64,000 nucleotides of DNA. Source: a virus. This document shows, in pieces, positions 48,008 through 57,218 of the stretch. Positions within the stretch are counted from its first letter, which is position 1. Each line of letters begins with the position of its first letter. The notes under the pieces were generated by a model. The model saw only the letters and a list, made by a program, of their open reading frames with translations. It was not told the DNA's origin and did not search any database. The position numbers were made by a program, and so were the translations under genes. Location: positions 62,001 through 126,000 of the IMG/VR virus record IMGVR_UViG_3300033984_000293. The stretch is one strand, 5' to 3'.

Positions 48008-48298
48008 TTATTCTTCTTCGTTAAATTTACTTATTTCGTCCCAAATTTCCTGTGATGTCGCAACTTCACCCATTTCCATAGTAAAACTCTTTAAACCTCT
48101 TCTATAATCATTACTAAACCATTTACCCTCACCATTTAATCTGACATAGGTTCTGAAACCGTTTAAGTTCCAATGTGGTTTAATTTCACTATTCGGGTTA
48201 TGAGCACAATCACCATACCAAACATCAATACACCCCTCTACACAAGGAACTCTACTGAATTTAACCCACCCTTCTTGTAAGTATTCAGGATTTATCAT
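48008..48298 (-). CDS. Hypothetical protein
   Basis: 96 aa. EGWVKFSRVPCVEGCIDVWYGDCAHNPNSEIKPHWNLNGFRTYV contains three Cys and two His that might bind metal. It abuts the next gene as an overlapping ATG/stop. No family is recognised. Confidence 0.6.
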   Translation of the reverse strand: MINPEYLQEGWVKFSRVPCVEGCIDVWYGDCAHNPNSEIKPHWNLNGFRTYVRLNGEGKWFSNDYRRGLKSFTMEMGEVATSQEIWDEISKFNEEE

Positions 48299-48474
48299 TA
48301 TTGGTAAAATTTTATAATTTCATCATCATCTAATTCATCCCAATCTTCTTCTTCCTCTTCCGGTTCATTCGCCTCAAGTATTTTTGAGACACTTAAATTG
48401 TATAGGACATCACCCAAGCTATCCTGTGATAGGATATACTTTCTAATCTCGTCTATTGTAAATGTGTTTTGCAT
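48298..48474 (-). CDS. Small acidic hypothetical protein
   Basis: 58 aa from the ATG at 48474; a longer frame exists but would overlap the upstream gene by 38 bases. Acidic C terminus (EPEEEEEDWDELDDDEIIKFYQ). No family is recognised. Confidence 0.5.
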   Translation of the reverse strand: MQNTFTIDEIRKYILSQDSLGDVLYNLSVSKILEANEPEEEEEDWDELDDDEIIKFYQ

Positions 48475-48475
48475 C

Positions 48476-48733
48476 TTATATGTAGGTATTAACTTTATAC
48501 GCTTCATAATCATAGAGATTTGCCGAATACTGTAAATATTTTGGGTCGACCAAATATCGGATAACCCTACCTGTGTTCAGATTCTTACTTTCCCAAATGT
48601 ATTGACCGGTTTCGTTTAATGTCGGTAATGTTGTTACCTCACTTTTAATACCAACCCCCAACTCATATTCATAATGAATATCACCAACTTTAATCTCTTC
48701 AACTATTACGTTTCCTTTTGTGTATGTTTTCAT
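48476..48733 (-). CDS. Hypothetical protein
   Basis: 85 aa from the ATG at 48733 (MKTYTKGNVIVEEIKVGDIHYEYELG...). The longer ATG at 48781 would overlap the zinc-knuckle gene. Beta-rich, with a helix end. No family is recognised. Confidence 0.55.
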   Translation of the reverse strand: MKTYTKGNVIVEEIKVGDIHYEYELGVGIKSEVTTLPTLNETGQYIWESKNLNTGRVIRYLVDPKYLQYSANLYDYEAYKVNTYI

Positions 48734-48740
48734 CTTATTT

Positions 48741-48914
48741 TTAACATTTATGTTCTTTATCTTTGTAGATGGAACAACCACAATTACTACAAATTTTTAT
48801 ACCCTTTTCTTTCATCTCTTTGAAGATGTTTTCAATATTACCGGAATGGTAATTAAATTGGTTTTCAACTCGTTCCAAATATTCTGTAACTGTTTCTGTT
48901 TCTAACTTTTCCAT
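48741..48914 (-). CDS. Small zinc-knuckle protein
   Basis: 57 aa. Helical N terminus (TETVTEYLERVENQFNYHSGNIENIF), then CSNCGCSIYKDKEHKC, a C-x2-C-x-C...C cluster able to bind one zinc. A TATCTTTG sequence inside it is coding, not a plus-strand promoter. The gene overlaps nothing and fits tightly between its neighbours. Confidence 0.6.
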   Translation of the reverse strand: MEKLETETVTEYLERVENQFNYHSGNIENIFKEMKEKGIKICSNCGCSIYKDKEHKC

Positions 48915-48917
48915 CTA

Positions 48918-49418
48918 TTATCCTTTTAATATTCTAATTGCTCTGTTGGCACATTCATTTGTTAATCCATATCCGATATCCAACGCATCCGGATGATTGA
49001 TGTTGTTAGCGGTTCTAACAAAATTCCCTCTCTGATTTGGTAAGAAATCATTATCGTCGTCAAAGATAACATATTTTTCCACTTCGGGATGTTCATTTAA
49101 CCAATATTCAACTTCGTGACCTCTCTCAACTTGGTCTAACCATTCAAATAAACCTTCATTAAATAAGTAAGTACAATCCTCTGTGATATCAATCACCTCA
49201 CCAGGTAAGTTTCTCTTTTCCCACATTTCTTTCATCCTATCAAGACCCGCATATCTCCAAGTGGATGATATTACAATCTTGGCACCGGTTTCTTCAATAA
49301 CTCGTTTAAGGTTATTGACGAATTGTGGCATAAATTGACTACCAAACTCATCGTGGTCGTGGGAGTAAACATTAAGAACCCCATCAATATCCAAAAATAT
49401 GACCTTAATTTTTTCCAT
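48918..49418 (-). CDS. HAD-family phosphatase (RNA-repair-associated type), second copy
   Basis: 166 aa. Motif I VIFLDIDGVLNVYS, motif II IVISSTWRYAGL, motif IV-like YVIFDDDNDFL. It has the same family layout as 46820 but lacks its lysine-rich insertion. Two such HADs plus the ligase/kinase region suggest investment in nucleic-acid end processing. Confidence 0.75.
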   Translation of the reverse strand: MEKIKVIFLDIDGVLNVYSHDHDEFGSQFMPQFVNNLKRVIEETGAKIVISSTWRYAGLDRMKEMWEKRNLPGEVIDITEDCTYLFNEGLFEWLDQVERGHEVEYWLNEHPEVEKYVIFDDDNDFLPNQRGNFVRTANNINHPDALDIGYGLTNECANRAIRILKG

Positions 49419-49494
49419 TTTTAATTTCTTTTAAAATAATAGACACAATTGAACCTATTATTAACACTAAACCTATTACTCCAACTATACTCAT
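49405..49494 (-). CDS. Tiny single-span membrane protein
   Basis: 29 aa: MSIVGVIGLVLIIGSIVSIIL is one membrane span, followed by KEIKNGKN. Its end overlaps the HAD start. Small, but the hydrophobic pattern is not random. Confidence 0.4.
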   Translation of the reverse strand: MSIVGVIGLVLIIGSIVSIILKEIKNGKN

Positions 49495-49496
49495 TT

Positions 49497-49907
49497 TTAT
49501 TCTTTTTTCTTTGGTATTTCGTAATTTTCTTTTAACCATTCAAATAATTCGTTTGGTAATATACACGGGTAAAAATCTATAAAATCAAATAAGATTTCTT
49601 CCCAATCCATTATAACAACATCAACATTAATGTTATACATTTCCTCCATTTCTTCCGGCATTATACCATATAATGTGTTGATGTTTTCACTATTCCCACC
49701 TTTGAAATATTCACGAACCATATTTCGTCTTCTTTCTTCAGTTTGGTTTAACCACCAAGTTCTAATTTCTTTATTGGTGTAGGTGTCTTCATAAACCATA
49801 TTCATCATTTCAATCTCAGTCAATTCCAACTCTTCCGGTGTAATTTTTGATATCATATCTTTTAAGATTTCTGAATTATACACTCTTGGTTTGTTATAAT
49901 CACCCAT
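49497..49907 (-). CDS. Hypothetical protein
   Basis: 136 aa, acidic and helical (ITPEELELTEIEMMNMVYEDTYTNKEIRTWWLNQTEERRRNMVREYF), with a Glu/Asp-rich middle. No family is recognised. Confidence 0.6.
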   Translation of the reverse strand: MGDYNKPRVYNSEILKDMISKITPEELELTEIEMMNMVYEDTYTNKEIRTWWLNQTEERRRNMVREYFKGGNSENINTLYGIMPEEMEEMYNINVDVVIMDWEEILFDFIDFYPCILPNELFEWLKENYEIPKKKE

Positions 49908-49920
49908 TTCTTATTTTTTT

Positions 49921-50181
49921 TTATTTTTTTTCATACAATATGTCTTTTATTTTTCTTAACTTCTCCCCTGAAGGGTCTGTTATATGTAAAATTCTAATTA
50001 AAGAATTTATCTCCTTAATTTCATATGGTAATCCCCAACCGGAAGAACAGGTTAGGGCATCCCTACCGGTTAATTCTTCAAATTTATCTCTTACTATAGA
50101 CCTTAACGGCCAATCACCAATACTTTCTCCCTCGTGTAGTGGACCAATCTCACAAAACCAATAGTTGTTAATTTCTTCCAT
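49921..50181 (-). CDS. Hypothetical protein
   Basis: 86 aa. NNYWFCEIGPLHEGESIGDWPLRSIVRDKFEELTGRDALTCSSGWG is a compact alpha/beta segment resembling other small phage proteins of unknown role. Confidence 0.6.
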   Translation of the reverse strand: MEEINNYWFCEIGPLHEGESIGDWPLRSIVRDKFEELTGRDALTCSSGWGLPYEIKEINSLIRILHITDPSGEKLRKIKDILYEKK

Positions 50182-50193
50182 ATGAAATATTTT

Positions 50194-50805
50194 TTATTCT
50201 TTATTTAATTGTTTAATAATATATTGAATACCTTTATCAGTTAATTTATAACCATCCGGAAATTCACCATAACCATCACTTGTCATTTCCAAATGAGCAG
50301 GGTTGATTAAATACAAACCTTTCAAAACTTTATGTTGATGAATTACTCTTTTAGCTCCTTCTCTTTTCTCATCGTTAAAGATATCCTCAAGTTTAATTTC
50401 TTTAACTAAAGCAGTACTACCTTTTGTGACAGGGTTATTTTGGTCAATTTGTTCATATAACCCCAATTCTTCATCACCCTTCATCATATCAATTAGATGT
50501 TGTTTTTGTTCTTCTTTATGAGGAATTATAATACCTCTTTCTAATAAATGGGGTCTAGCATACCATTTACAAAGAGAATGGTTTTGTCCTAAATCATTTG
50601 GGTCAACATCTCTTCCCATAGGATTAACTAATGCTTCGGTAAAGTCAATTTCATTACCATCGTAAAATCTCTCATTCTTAATATAAACAAAATCCGTCAT
50701 TTCCACAAAATTCGGATGTAATGGTAATCTAAAAGAACCACCACCTTCAGACCTCACATACCTTACAAACCACTTATCACCTATTTTTTCTAATTTACCT
50801 TTCAT
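50194..50805 (-). CDS. Hypothetical protein
   Basis: 203 aa from the ATG at 50805 (MKGKLEKIGDKWFVRYVRSEGG), chosen because a -7 box lies just upstream at 50824. A beta-rich N-terminal half (FVEMTDFVYIKNERFYDGNEIDF) and a C-terminal GLYLINPAHLEMTSDGYGEFPDGYKLTDKGIQYI. No family is recognised. Confidence 0.6.
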   Translation of the reverse strand: MKGKLEKIGDKWFVRYVRSEGGGSFRLPLHPNFVEMTDFVYIKNERFYDGNEIDFTEALVNPMGRDVDPNDLGQNHSLCKWYARPHLLERGIIIPHKEEQKQHLIDMMKGDEELGLYEQIDQNNPVTKGSTALVKEIKLEDIFNDEKREGAKRVIHQHKVLKGLYLINPAHLEMTSDGYGEFPDGYKLTDKGIQYIIKQLNKE

Positions 50806-50823
50806 ATTCAATTGTTTTATGGG

Positions 50824-50831
50824 ACAAAGAT
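50824..50831 (-). promoter_or_regulatory. Bacteroidota -7 box
   Basis: TATCTTTG 18 bp upstream of the 203-aa gene; supports the shorter start. Confidence 0.5.
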
Positions 50832-50834
50832 AAA

Positions 50835-50870
50835 CAAAAAATCCCAATAAAAAAATTATTGGGATTAAAA
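50835..50870. terminator. Intrinsic terminator after dnaK
   Basis: AAAAATCCCAATAA-AAAAA-TTATTGGGATT; on the minus strand it follows dnaK and ends in a T-run. Confidence 0.75.
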
Positions 50871-50888
50871 AAACATTATTGTAAAATG

Positions 50889-52757
50889 TTATTCAGGTTT
50901 AACTTCTTCAAACTCTACATCTGAAGCGTTTATATCTGATTCCGGTGTCTCACTCTCATTTACACTATTGTATAATTCCTGTGTGATGGTTTGGAACTTT
51001 TGAGTAAGTTCTTCCATAATCGTTTTAACATTTTCCACATCTTTATTAGAATGAGATTCTTTCAAAGTATCAAGAATAGTTGTTATTTCTGTTTTTTGTT
51101 CTTCAGAAATCTTATCCTCTAAATCCGTTAAAGATTTACCTGTTTGGAATATCAGGTTGTCAGCAGAGTTTAATGTATCCACATCTTCTTTAACTTTTTT
51201 GTCCGCTTCAGCATTTTCTTCAGCTTCAGCCTTCATTCTTTCAATGTCTTCTTGAGATAGTCCCGTTGAACCCTCAATTCTAATTGATTGTGTTTTGTTT
51301 GTTGCTTTGTCAACCGCAGATACGTTGATGATACCATTCGCATCAATATCAAAGATAACCTCAATCTGAGGAACACCTCTCATCGATGGTGGTAAACCAT
51401 CTAAATGGAATCTTCCCATCGTTCTGTTGTCTTTCGCCATTGGTCTCTCCCCTTGTAAGACGTGAATCTCCACAGAAGGTTGATTATCAACAGCCGTTGA
51501 GAAAACTTGTGACTTTTTGGTTGGGATTGTGGTATTTGATTCAATAAGTCGAGTTAAAATCCCACCCATCGTTTCAATACCTAATGAAAGTGGTGTTACG
51601 TCTAATAACAACACGTCTTTCACATCACCAGCCAATACACCCCCTTGAATAGCCGCTCCTAACGCAACTACTTCATCCGGATTAACACCTTTTGATGGTT
51701 CTTTACCAAAGAACTTCTTAACCGCCTCTTGTATTGCTGGGATTCTTGTTGTTCCACCAACAAGGATAACCTCATCAATATCGGAAATCTTAAGTTTCGC
51801 GTTTTTCAATGCCGTTTTACAAGGGTCAATCGTTCTTTTGATTAAATCAGTAGCAAGTTGTTCAAACTTAGCTCTTGATAAAGTTTTAACCAAGTGTTTT
51901 GGTCCGGTCGCATCAGCACTTAAATAAGGTAAGTTGATTTCTGTCTGAGGAGATGAAGATAATTCAACCTTCGCTTTCTCAGCACCTTCTCTTAACCTTT
52001 GTAATGCCATTGCGTCTTTTGAGATGTCTATACCACCATTATCGTTCTTAAATTCTTCAACCAAGTAATCGATAATGACTCTGTCAAAGTCGTCCCCTCC
52101 TAAGTGAGTGTCTCCATCGGTAGATAATACCTCAAACACACCTCCACCTAAGTCAAGAATAGACACGTCGTGAGTTCCCCCTCCGCAGTCAAACACAACA
52201 ATTTTACTATCACCCTTTTTGTCAAGACCGTACGCAAGAGCCGCCGCGGTTGGTTCGTTGATAATACGACGAACATTTAATCCGGCAATTTCACCCGCCT
52301 CTTTTGTAGCCTGACGTTGGGCGTCGTTAAAGTAAGCTGGAACGGTGATTACCGCATCAGTTACTGATTCACCCAAATAATCTTCAGCAGTTTGTTTCAT
52401 CTTTTGTAAGATGATTGCCGATAATTCTTGTGGTGAGTATTTTCTATCATCAATTTGAACTCTTGGTTGTGAGTTTTCATTTACAACTGAGTAAGGAACT
52501 TTTCCAATTTCGTTTTTACTCTCGTTATAGGTGGAACCCATAAATCGTTTAATTGATGATATTGTTTTAGTCGGATTGGTTACCGCCTGTCTTTTTGCCG
52601 GGTCACCAACTTTTCTTTCTCCTTCGTTGATGAAACCGATGATTGAAGGTGTTGTTCTTTTACCTTCTGAATTTGCTATTACAACAGGTTCGTTCCCCTC
52701 CATTACAGAGACACACGAGTTTGTTGTTCCTAAGTCAATTCCAATAATTTTTCCCAT
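50889..52757 (-). CDS. dnaK: Molecular chaperone DnaK (Hsp70)
   Basis: 622 aa, full length. ATPase signatures [16 protein letters not shown] at the N terminus, [14 protein letters not shown] near 195, and [33 protein letters not shown] near 330-360. The substrate-binding domain has [14 protein letters not shown], and the lid follows. The C terminus ends acidic ([11 protein letters not shown]) instead of the usual EEVK... DnaJ-docking tail. It refolds or remodels proteins; in a phage it may help capsid or replisome assembly. No dnaJ or grpE is visible nearby. The second motif has C where most DnaKs have L (DLGGGT). Confidence 0.97.
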   Translation of the reverse strand: MGKIIGIDLGTTNSCVSVMEGNEPVVIANSEGKRTTPSIIGFINEGERKVGDPAKRQAVTNPTKTISSIKRFMGSTYNESKNEIGKVPYSVVNENSQPRVQIDDRKYSPQELSAIILQKMKQTAEDYLGESVTDAVITVPAYFNDAQRQATKEAGEIAGLNVRRIINEPTAAALAYGLDKKGDSKIVVFDCGGGTHDVSILDLGGGVFEVLSTDGDTHLGGDDFDRVIIDYLVEEFKNDNGGIDISKDAMALQRLREGAEKAKVELSSSPQTEINLPYLSADATGPKHLVKTLSRAKFEQLATDLIKRTIDPCKTALKNAKLKISDIDEVILVGGTTRIPAIQEAVKKFFGKEPSKGVNPDEVVALGAAIQGGVLAGDVKDVLLLDVTPLSLGIETMGGILTRLIESNTTIPTKKSQVFSTAVDNQPSVEIHVLQGERPMAKDNRTMGRFHLDGLPPSMRGVPQIEVIFDIDANGIINVSAVDKATNKTQSIRIEGSTGLSQEDIERMKAEAEENAEADKKVKEDVDTLNSADNLIFQTGKSLTDLEDKISEEQKTEITTILDTLKESHSNKDVENVKTIMEELTQKFQTITQELYNSVNESETPESDINASDVEFEEVKPE

Positions 52758-52845
52758 AGTTAAATAAGTTTTGTTAAAGTATATGTGTTTAATTTTATTG
52801 TGTCAAGCACAACCCACATATTATCAAAATTGTGCCAAAACAAAA

Positions 52846-52867
52846 AACCTGACAAAAAGTCAGGTTC
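52846..52867 (-). terminator. Intrinsic terminator
   Basis: On the minus strand AACCTGAC-TTTTT-GTCAGGTT followed by T-run; ends the metalloprotease gene. Confidence 0.7.
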
Positions 52868-52889
52868 GTATGTTATTGTGTCAGGTTGA

Positions 52890-53348
52890 TTACATTCTTT
52901 CTTTTATGTCGTCCAACATACTCTCATCAAATTCTACTCCGTGTCTCTCTTGGAAGTGGTCCAATAATGTCCGAACTGATTCATAATAACCTTTATCTTG
53001 TAATAATAGGTAAGCTCCTAAATCGGCTTCCAGTTCATCTTTCTCGTCTCTTGGTCCATCGTGACCTAATAATACGTGGGTAACCTCGTGAGCTTCAATA
53101 AATTTCAATATACTTTTAGCGTCCGGTTGTCCCGTCAATATCTCACCATCAATAATGATTAAATTCTTACCAGGAACCATAAATCCAAAACCATATTCTT
53201 CAAAGTATCCTTTAACTTGTTCGTATAATGGGTCTTCCTCAAATACCACAACAACCGTAACACCATCTAAAAATTCGCTGGTGTATTCCAATTGAGTATT
53301 TTCGTTAATTAATTTTTTATATTGAGATTCTGTAATTATTAATTTCAT
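52890..53348 (-). CDS. Leader-bearing zinc metalloprotease (HExxH)
   Basis: 152 aa from the ATG at 53348, which places MKLIITESQYKKLINE at the N terminus as in its neighbours. The catalytic site is AHEVTHVLLGHDGPRDEKDELEAD: HEVTH with a downstream E-x3-D. Compact minimal-gluzincin-like protease. With a leader it may be packaged and act after injection or in the head. Confidence 0.75.
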   Translation of the reverse strand: MKLIITESQYKKLINENTQLEYTSEFLDGVTVVVVFEEDPLYEQVKGYFEEYGFGFMVPGKNLIIIDGEILTGQPDAKSILKFIEAHEVTHVLLGHDGPRDEKDELEADLGAYLLLQDKGYYESVRTLLDHFQERHGVEFDESMLDDIKERM

Positions 53349-53352
53349 ATTT

Positions 53353-54513
53353 TCACCATTTATAATTACTTTCCTCACCGTGCATAGTCACAAAGTCAGA
53401 CAATGTAAGGTTTAATTTTGGAAATTTTTTATTAATCATATTAATAAATAATTCATTACTTATTTTACCCATACCAGGATAGTAATTAATATTATTTGGT
53501 CTAAAAATTTTTCCTAATGACCCAAATATTATTATAAGGTCATTTTCTAATCCAATTAAAAATTTTTTATTATACTCATCAATATTTGATATAAACCATT
53601 TACGTCCTTTCTCTAATTTATCATCTAATGTTATGTTATTAACAATATCAGTTAAAACATATTTAATACCTTTTATTGTATTTTTTTCATCATCTGTTAT
53701 CTCTAAACCTAATTTTTCTTTATAATAAATTGGTATTAACTTTTCACTTAACCCTTTTTTTAGTAAAAATTTAGTTAAATTAATAAATAATTCACTTTCA
53801 CTAATGTCGTCATCATTTTTATCCATAAATTGAGTAGAATCATAATGAAATTGGTAAGGAGATTTTGGGTCTCCTAAATTATAAAAAACATAATAGGATG
53901 AACCTGGTGAGTTTTTAAGATATTCTTTAAAACTATCAAATCCCGCCATAGTGCAAATTGATACTATCTGCCCTTTATCTCTACCCGAACATTTACCAAG
54001 AATCTCCCGATACACATTCCAAGCTTCTTTACTATCCTTCACTTCCGGTGGAACTTGAAAAGATTGTAATCCATCGACCATCCCCAAATATTTAATACCA
54101 ACAGACTCTAATTTTTGAATATCGTTTGTGCTAACTAAGTTTTTTTTATCAGAAATATCACCTTGTTCATTATCTTGTTGTTTTATTAAAATATCTTTTG
54201 ACTTTCTTTCAAACTTATCAACATCTTGTAATGTTTTAATTTGACCTAAATCTTTAATAGGGTAGTGTTGTTTAAATTTTTCAAAAATATTAAAGTAATT
54301 TTTAAATTTATAAGCGTCCTCATATTTTATGAAACCGGAACTTAACATTTTTAACAACCATCCGACATAAAATGGTTTTTTTATATTATTAAGAATTTCA
54401 TTAAACTGATTTTCAGGGATTAACTCTGAATCAACATATTTAACCCTTAACTCATCTTCTGAGTATTGCTCGGTAAGTATTCTATACTGCGTTTCTGTAA
54501 TTATTAGTTTCAT
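53353..54513 (-). CDS. Leader-bearing hypothetical protein
   Basis: 386 aa. MKLIITETQYRILTEQYSED is the shared leader with an ILTEQ site. The body is lysine- and aspartate-rich, mixed alpha/beta, with GRDKGQIVSICTMAGFDSFKEYL and a C-terminal NINYYPGMGKISNELF. No family is recognised. Its start overlaps the stop of the upstream leader gene by 4 bases. Confidence 0.65.
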   Translation of the reverse strand: MKLIITETQYRILTEQYSEDELRVKYVDSELIPENQFNEILNNIKKPFYVGWLLKMLSSGFIKYEDAYKFKNYFNIFEKFKQHYPIKDLGQIKTLQDVDKFERKSKDILIKQQDNEQGDISDKKNLVSTNDIQKLESVGIKYLGMVDGLQSFQVPPEVKDSKEAWNVYREILGKCSGRDKGQIVSICTMAGFDSFKEYLKNSPGSSYYVFYNLGDPKSPYQFHYDSTQFMDKNDDDISESELFINLTKFLLKKGLSEKLIPIYYKEKLGLEITDDEKNTIKGIKYVLTDIVNNITLDDKLEKGRKWFISNIDEYNKKFLIGLENDLIIIFGSLGKIFRPNNINYYPGMGKISNELFINMINKKFPKLNLTLSDFVTMHGEESNYKW

Positions 54514-54749
54514 ATTTTATCAACCTTAGCTTTAAATTTAACGCCATTTGTTCTTAATATATAAACTAATCTATGATATTGAATTGAGTCCGTCAATGTT
54601 ATTGAAAATGGCTCTATTACCTCAATATTAAAAACTTCTTTTTGTTGTTTGGTTCCCGTAATACCTTTTAACGCATTTAAGTTATCCTCATCCCAAAAGA
54701 TACCCTCTTTAATTTTTTTCATCTGAGATTCTGTAATTATTAATTTCAT
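54510..54749 (-). CDS. Small leader-bearing protein
   Basis: 79 aa. MKLIITESQMKKIKEGIF is again the leader, here joined to a short acidic and basic body (LTDSIQYHRLVYILRTNGVKFKAKVDKI). Third consecutive gene with this leader. Confidence 0.65.
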   Translation of the reverse strand: MKLIITESQMKKIKEGIFWDEDNLNALKGITGTKQQKEVFNIEVIEPFSITLTDSIQYHRLVYILRTNGVKFKAKVDKI

Positions 54750-54797
54750 ATTGATAAATACCTTAAAATTTCATATCATTACACAAAAGTATAAATT

Positions 54798-55496
54798 ATG
54801 ATAAAAAATACCACACCTTATATCGGAAAACTTAAATTAAAATTTGAAAAGTTCCCTGAATATACCGGAAAATCAAAATTAAATAAAATTCACTTGAATT
54901 TAGGCTTCACAAAATTGGTTTCAAGGATTACTCCCGTTAGAACATTGTCTGGATGGGTCGTTAATCCTGAATGTGTTTATTTAATCCAAAAATACACCGG
55001 AGGTGTTATTGGTGAGCATACTTTTGGAGATGAAAACGAATATAGTTTACCTAATTCATTTTTAACTAAAGACGGTAAATATATCGGAGATATTGATAGA
55101 GGTTGGTGGTATTATAAAAACAATATGGTTGTAAACGAGAGTTATCCTCACGGAGTTGCCACAATTATTGAATATAATGATATGTATCCCGACCAACAAT
55201 TCATTACCGGATATCACGGATATACCCACAGAGGTGGTCAAACATTTAAAATTGGTGATAGATTATTTGACCCATCTTATATACCAAAAGAAGAAGATTA
55301 CGAAGAGTGGGAATGGGCTGGTTGGAAACAAAAATATGATAAATCATTTAGTGAAGGTGATGACTTCGATAAAAAATGGATGGCAGAATCAGGAATTGCT
55401 TATGTTATACCATATACAAAAAGGGGTACTAAAGTAATTGAGACTAATCCAGAAGCTTTACAAGCAGCAATCAATATGTCGAAGGACTTATCATAA
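54798..55496 (+). CDS. Hypothetical protein
   Basis: 232 aa. Beta-rich: PYIGKLKLKFEKFPEYTGKSKLNK, GWVVNPECVYLIQKYTGG, GGQTFKIGDRLFDPSYIP. An internal WAGWKQKYDKSF and YGDENEYSLPNSF point to a folded, possibly enzymatic or carbohydrate-binding domain. No family is recognised. Followed by a strong terminator. Confidence 0.6.
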   Translation: MIKNTTPYIGKLKLKFEKFPEYTGKSKLNKIHLNLGFTKLVSRITPVRTLSGWVVNPECVYLIQKYTGGVIGEHTFGDENEYSLPNSFLTKDGKYIGDIDRGWWYYKNNMVVNESYPHGVATIIEYNDMYPDQQFITGYHGYTHRGGQTFKIGDRLFDPSYIPKEEDYEEWEWAGWKQKYDKSFSEGDDFDKKWMAESGIAYVIPYTKRGTKVIETNPEALQAAINMSKDLS

Positions 55497-55531
55497 AAAA
55501 ATAAACCCCTACTTTACAGTGGGGGTTTTTT
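55494..55531 (+). terminator. Intrinsic terminator
   Basis: AAACCCC-TACTTTACAGT-GGGGGTTTTTT. Confidence 0.7.
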
Positions 55532-55532
55532 A

Positions 55533-55838
55533 TTATCTAAATCTACGTGGTAATCTATCCTCATATTCATTATCTTCACTATCAAAGTCATCCATTTCAT
55601 CTTCATCATCAAGACCTAATTTACTTAAGTCAAAATCACTAAAATCATCATCCTCAATATCGTCCGGATTAGTTTCATCAACATCATCGTATTTATAACC
55701 TTTATCCAAATCTTCAGTATCACCATAAAAATATTCATCTATTTCTGGTTGTTCTTGTTCTGAAATAACTCTACCCGCCTTATACCCTAAAAGGTACTTC
55801 ATATTGGCAATATCTTCGTTAATTAATTTCTTATCCAT
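55533..55838 (-). CDS. Acidic leader-bearing protein
   Basis: 101 aa. Leader KLINEDIANMKYLLGYKAGRVISEQEQPEIDE with ISEQ site; the rest is strongly acidic (DLDKGYKYDDVDETNPDDIEDDDF, DDEDEMDDFDSEDNEYEDR) and ends RLPRRFR. It pairs in style with the acidic genes at 40286 and 40660. Confidence 0.6.
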   Translation of the reverse strand: MDKKLINEDIANMKYLLGYKAGRVISEQEQPEIDEYFYGDTEDLDKGYKYDDVDETNPDDIEDDDFSDFDLSKLGLDDEDEMDDFDSEDNEYEDRLPRRFR

Positions 55839-55867
55839 TTTAATTGTTTTTTATTATAAATATACCA

Positions 55868-56665
55868 TTATTTTAATAAGTTATAATATTCTTTGAAGTG
55901 TTTGAGTCTATCAGGTAATCCAATAGTTCCCCCGTTTACTCTTTTAGTTACCTCAGTTACTGTGGTATCATCCGCCCCTTTATCACAAATAGACCATAGT
56001 TTATTTGAGTCAAAGAAGAATGCCGCTGACGCCAATGGATATTTTGTAGCGACCAAATCAGGGTTTGTGATAGTATCTTCTCCGATGAATTTTGCGAAGT
56101 TTTTATAGTTGTCTTTACCAGTTAATTGAATATATCCACGTCCTCTAAATTTGAAACCCTCTTTTGTTGATTCATCCCCATTACCCATTCTACCACCATA
56201 TACTTTTGACGCAATTTTTTCAGGGTTTCTTGCGTAAGATTCTGATAAGTTACCAGGAAAGTATTTTGGGAATATCTTTTTAAGACCATCCGCAGAATAG
56301 TTAACATTTTCGGAAACCAATTTAAATCCTCCTGATTCGTGACCACATTGGGATAAGAAGTGAGCCAATCTTAATGGTGTTGTAATATTGAATTTTTTTG
56401 CCGTATCCGGAATCTGAGCAATTACTGAATCAGGGACATGACCTTTTAAATTTTCTAATTTAAAGATTCCTTTAATAACTTCACCCAAAAACATTTTTTC
56501 CCATGTCTCATCACCAATAACCCCATCTGACGTTAATCCATTTTTAGTTTGCCATTCTTTAACTAATTTTTCGGTACCAACACCAAAATCACCATCAACC
56601 ACAGTACCTAATTTTGTTTGTAGTTTTTTCACATCTTCCCCTTTTGACCCAACTTTCAATAACAT
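55868..56665 (-). CDS. Endolysin: peptidoglycan-binding domain plus GH19 lysozyme/chitinase
   Basis: 265 aa. Residues 1-60 are a PG_binding_1 module (LKVGSKGEDVKKLQTKLGTVVDGDFG, DGVIGDETW). Then comes a GH19 domain: the catalytic glutamate region LAHFLSQCGHESGGFKLVSEN, GRMGNGDESTKEGFKFRGRGYIQLTGKDNY, and AAFFFDSNKLW. It hydrolyses cell-wall glycan. No signal peptide, so release needs a holin; the candidate is at 18823, or a TM gene nearby. Confidence 0.92.
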   Translation of the reverse strand: MLLKVGSKGEDVKKLQTKLGTVVDGDFGVGTEKLVKEWQTKNGLTSDGVIGDETWEKMFLGEVIKGIFKLENLKGHVPDSVIAQIPDTAKKFNITTPLRLAHFLSQCGHESGGFKLVSENVNYSADGLKKIFPKYFPGNLSESYARNPEKIASKVYGGRMGNGDESTKEGFKFRGRGYIQLTGKDNYKNFAKFIGEDTITNPDLVATKYPLASAAFFFDSNKLWSICDKGADDTTVTEVTKRVNGGTIGLPDRLKHFKEYYNLLK

Positions 56666-56727
56666 AATCTCTAATTTTACAATTGTTTATATGTCAATAA
56701 ATACCTACTCAACAAATTTTACGTATT

Positions 56728-56774
56728 TGTGGGTTTATTAGTTTTTGGTGTTGTGGGTTTATTAGTTTTTGGTG
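56728..56774. repeat. Tandem direct repeat, 2 copies of a 23-nt unit
   Basis: TGTGGGTTTATTAG-TTTTTGGTG occurs twice, 24 bases apart, upstream of the endolysin gene. It is probably a recent slippage duplication; a regulatory role is possible. Confidence 0.7.
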
Positions 56775-56787
56775 CATAAAAAAAAGG

Positions 56788-56973
56788 TTACTTTTTTAGA
56801 GTAACCTTTCTTGTAACCTTTTTATTTTTAACAATTGGTTTTTTATACTTAATTTCAACCTCATAAGGACCAAACTTATTTTTTGATGTGTCATATCTCC
56901 AAATAATTATCTCATCTGGGTCATCGTAAACTTGTTCCCACTTTTTACCTAAATCTTTTACTATTATACTCAT
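56788..56973 (-). CDS. Small basic hypothetical protein
   Basis: 61 aa, beta-rich and basic (VEIKYKKPIVKNKKVTRKVTLKK at the end). A hairpin overlapping its stop may be a terminator. A TAATTTTG sequence just upstream could be its -7 box. No family is recognised. Confidence 0.55.
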   Translation of the reverse strand: MSIIVKDLGKKWEQVYDDPDEIIIWRYDTSKNKFGPYEVEIKYKKPIVKNKKVTRKVTLKK

Positions 56974-57009
56974 AGGACAAAATTAAACAATATTTACAAT
57001 ATTTCAAAA

Positions 57010-57207
57010 TTATTCATCTTCTTTTTTATGTTTTTTCCATTCAAACCAAAACGCCATTAAAACTAATAGATTCATACCAAATGACGCAATAATTTCATAT
57101 AAATCTTCATAAACATTCATCGTTAGATGAACATGACCAATAACCCAAAAAGGTACCGCTAAATTACTACCCATCCAAATAATAAAAAACAATAAAAATT
57201 TCTTCAT
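57010..57207 (-). CDS. Small two-span membrane protein
   Basis: 65 aa. Hydrophobic segments FLLFFIIWMGSNLAVPFWVIG and LYEIIASFGMNLLVLMAFWF with a basic C terminus (EWKKHKKEDE). Possible holin or inner-membrane anchor. Confidence 0.55.
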   Translation of the reverse strand: MKKFLLFFIIWMGSNLAVPFWVIGHVHLTMNVYEDLYEIIASFGMNLLVLMAFWFEWKKHKKEDE

Positions 57208-57218
57208 ATTAATAAATA

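Noticed and set aside
48759-48766. TATCTTTG plus-strand promoter
   Set aside because: It lies inside the 57-aa zinc-knuckle gene on the other strand and no plus-strand gene follows.
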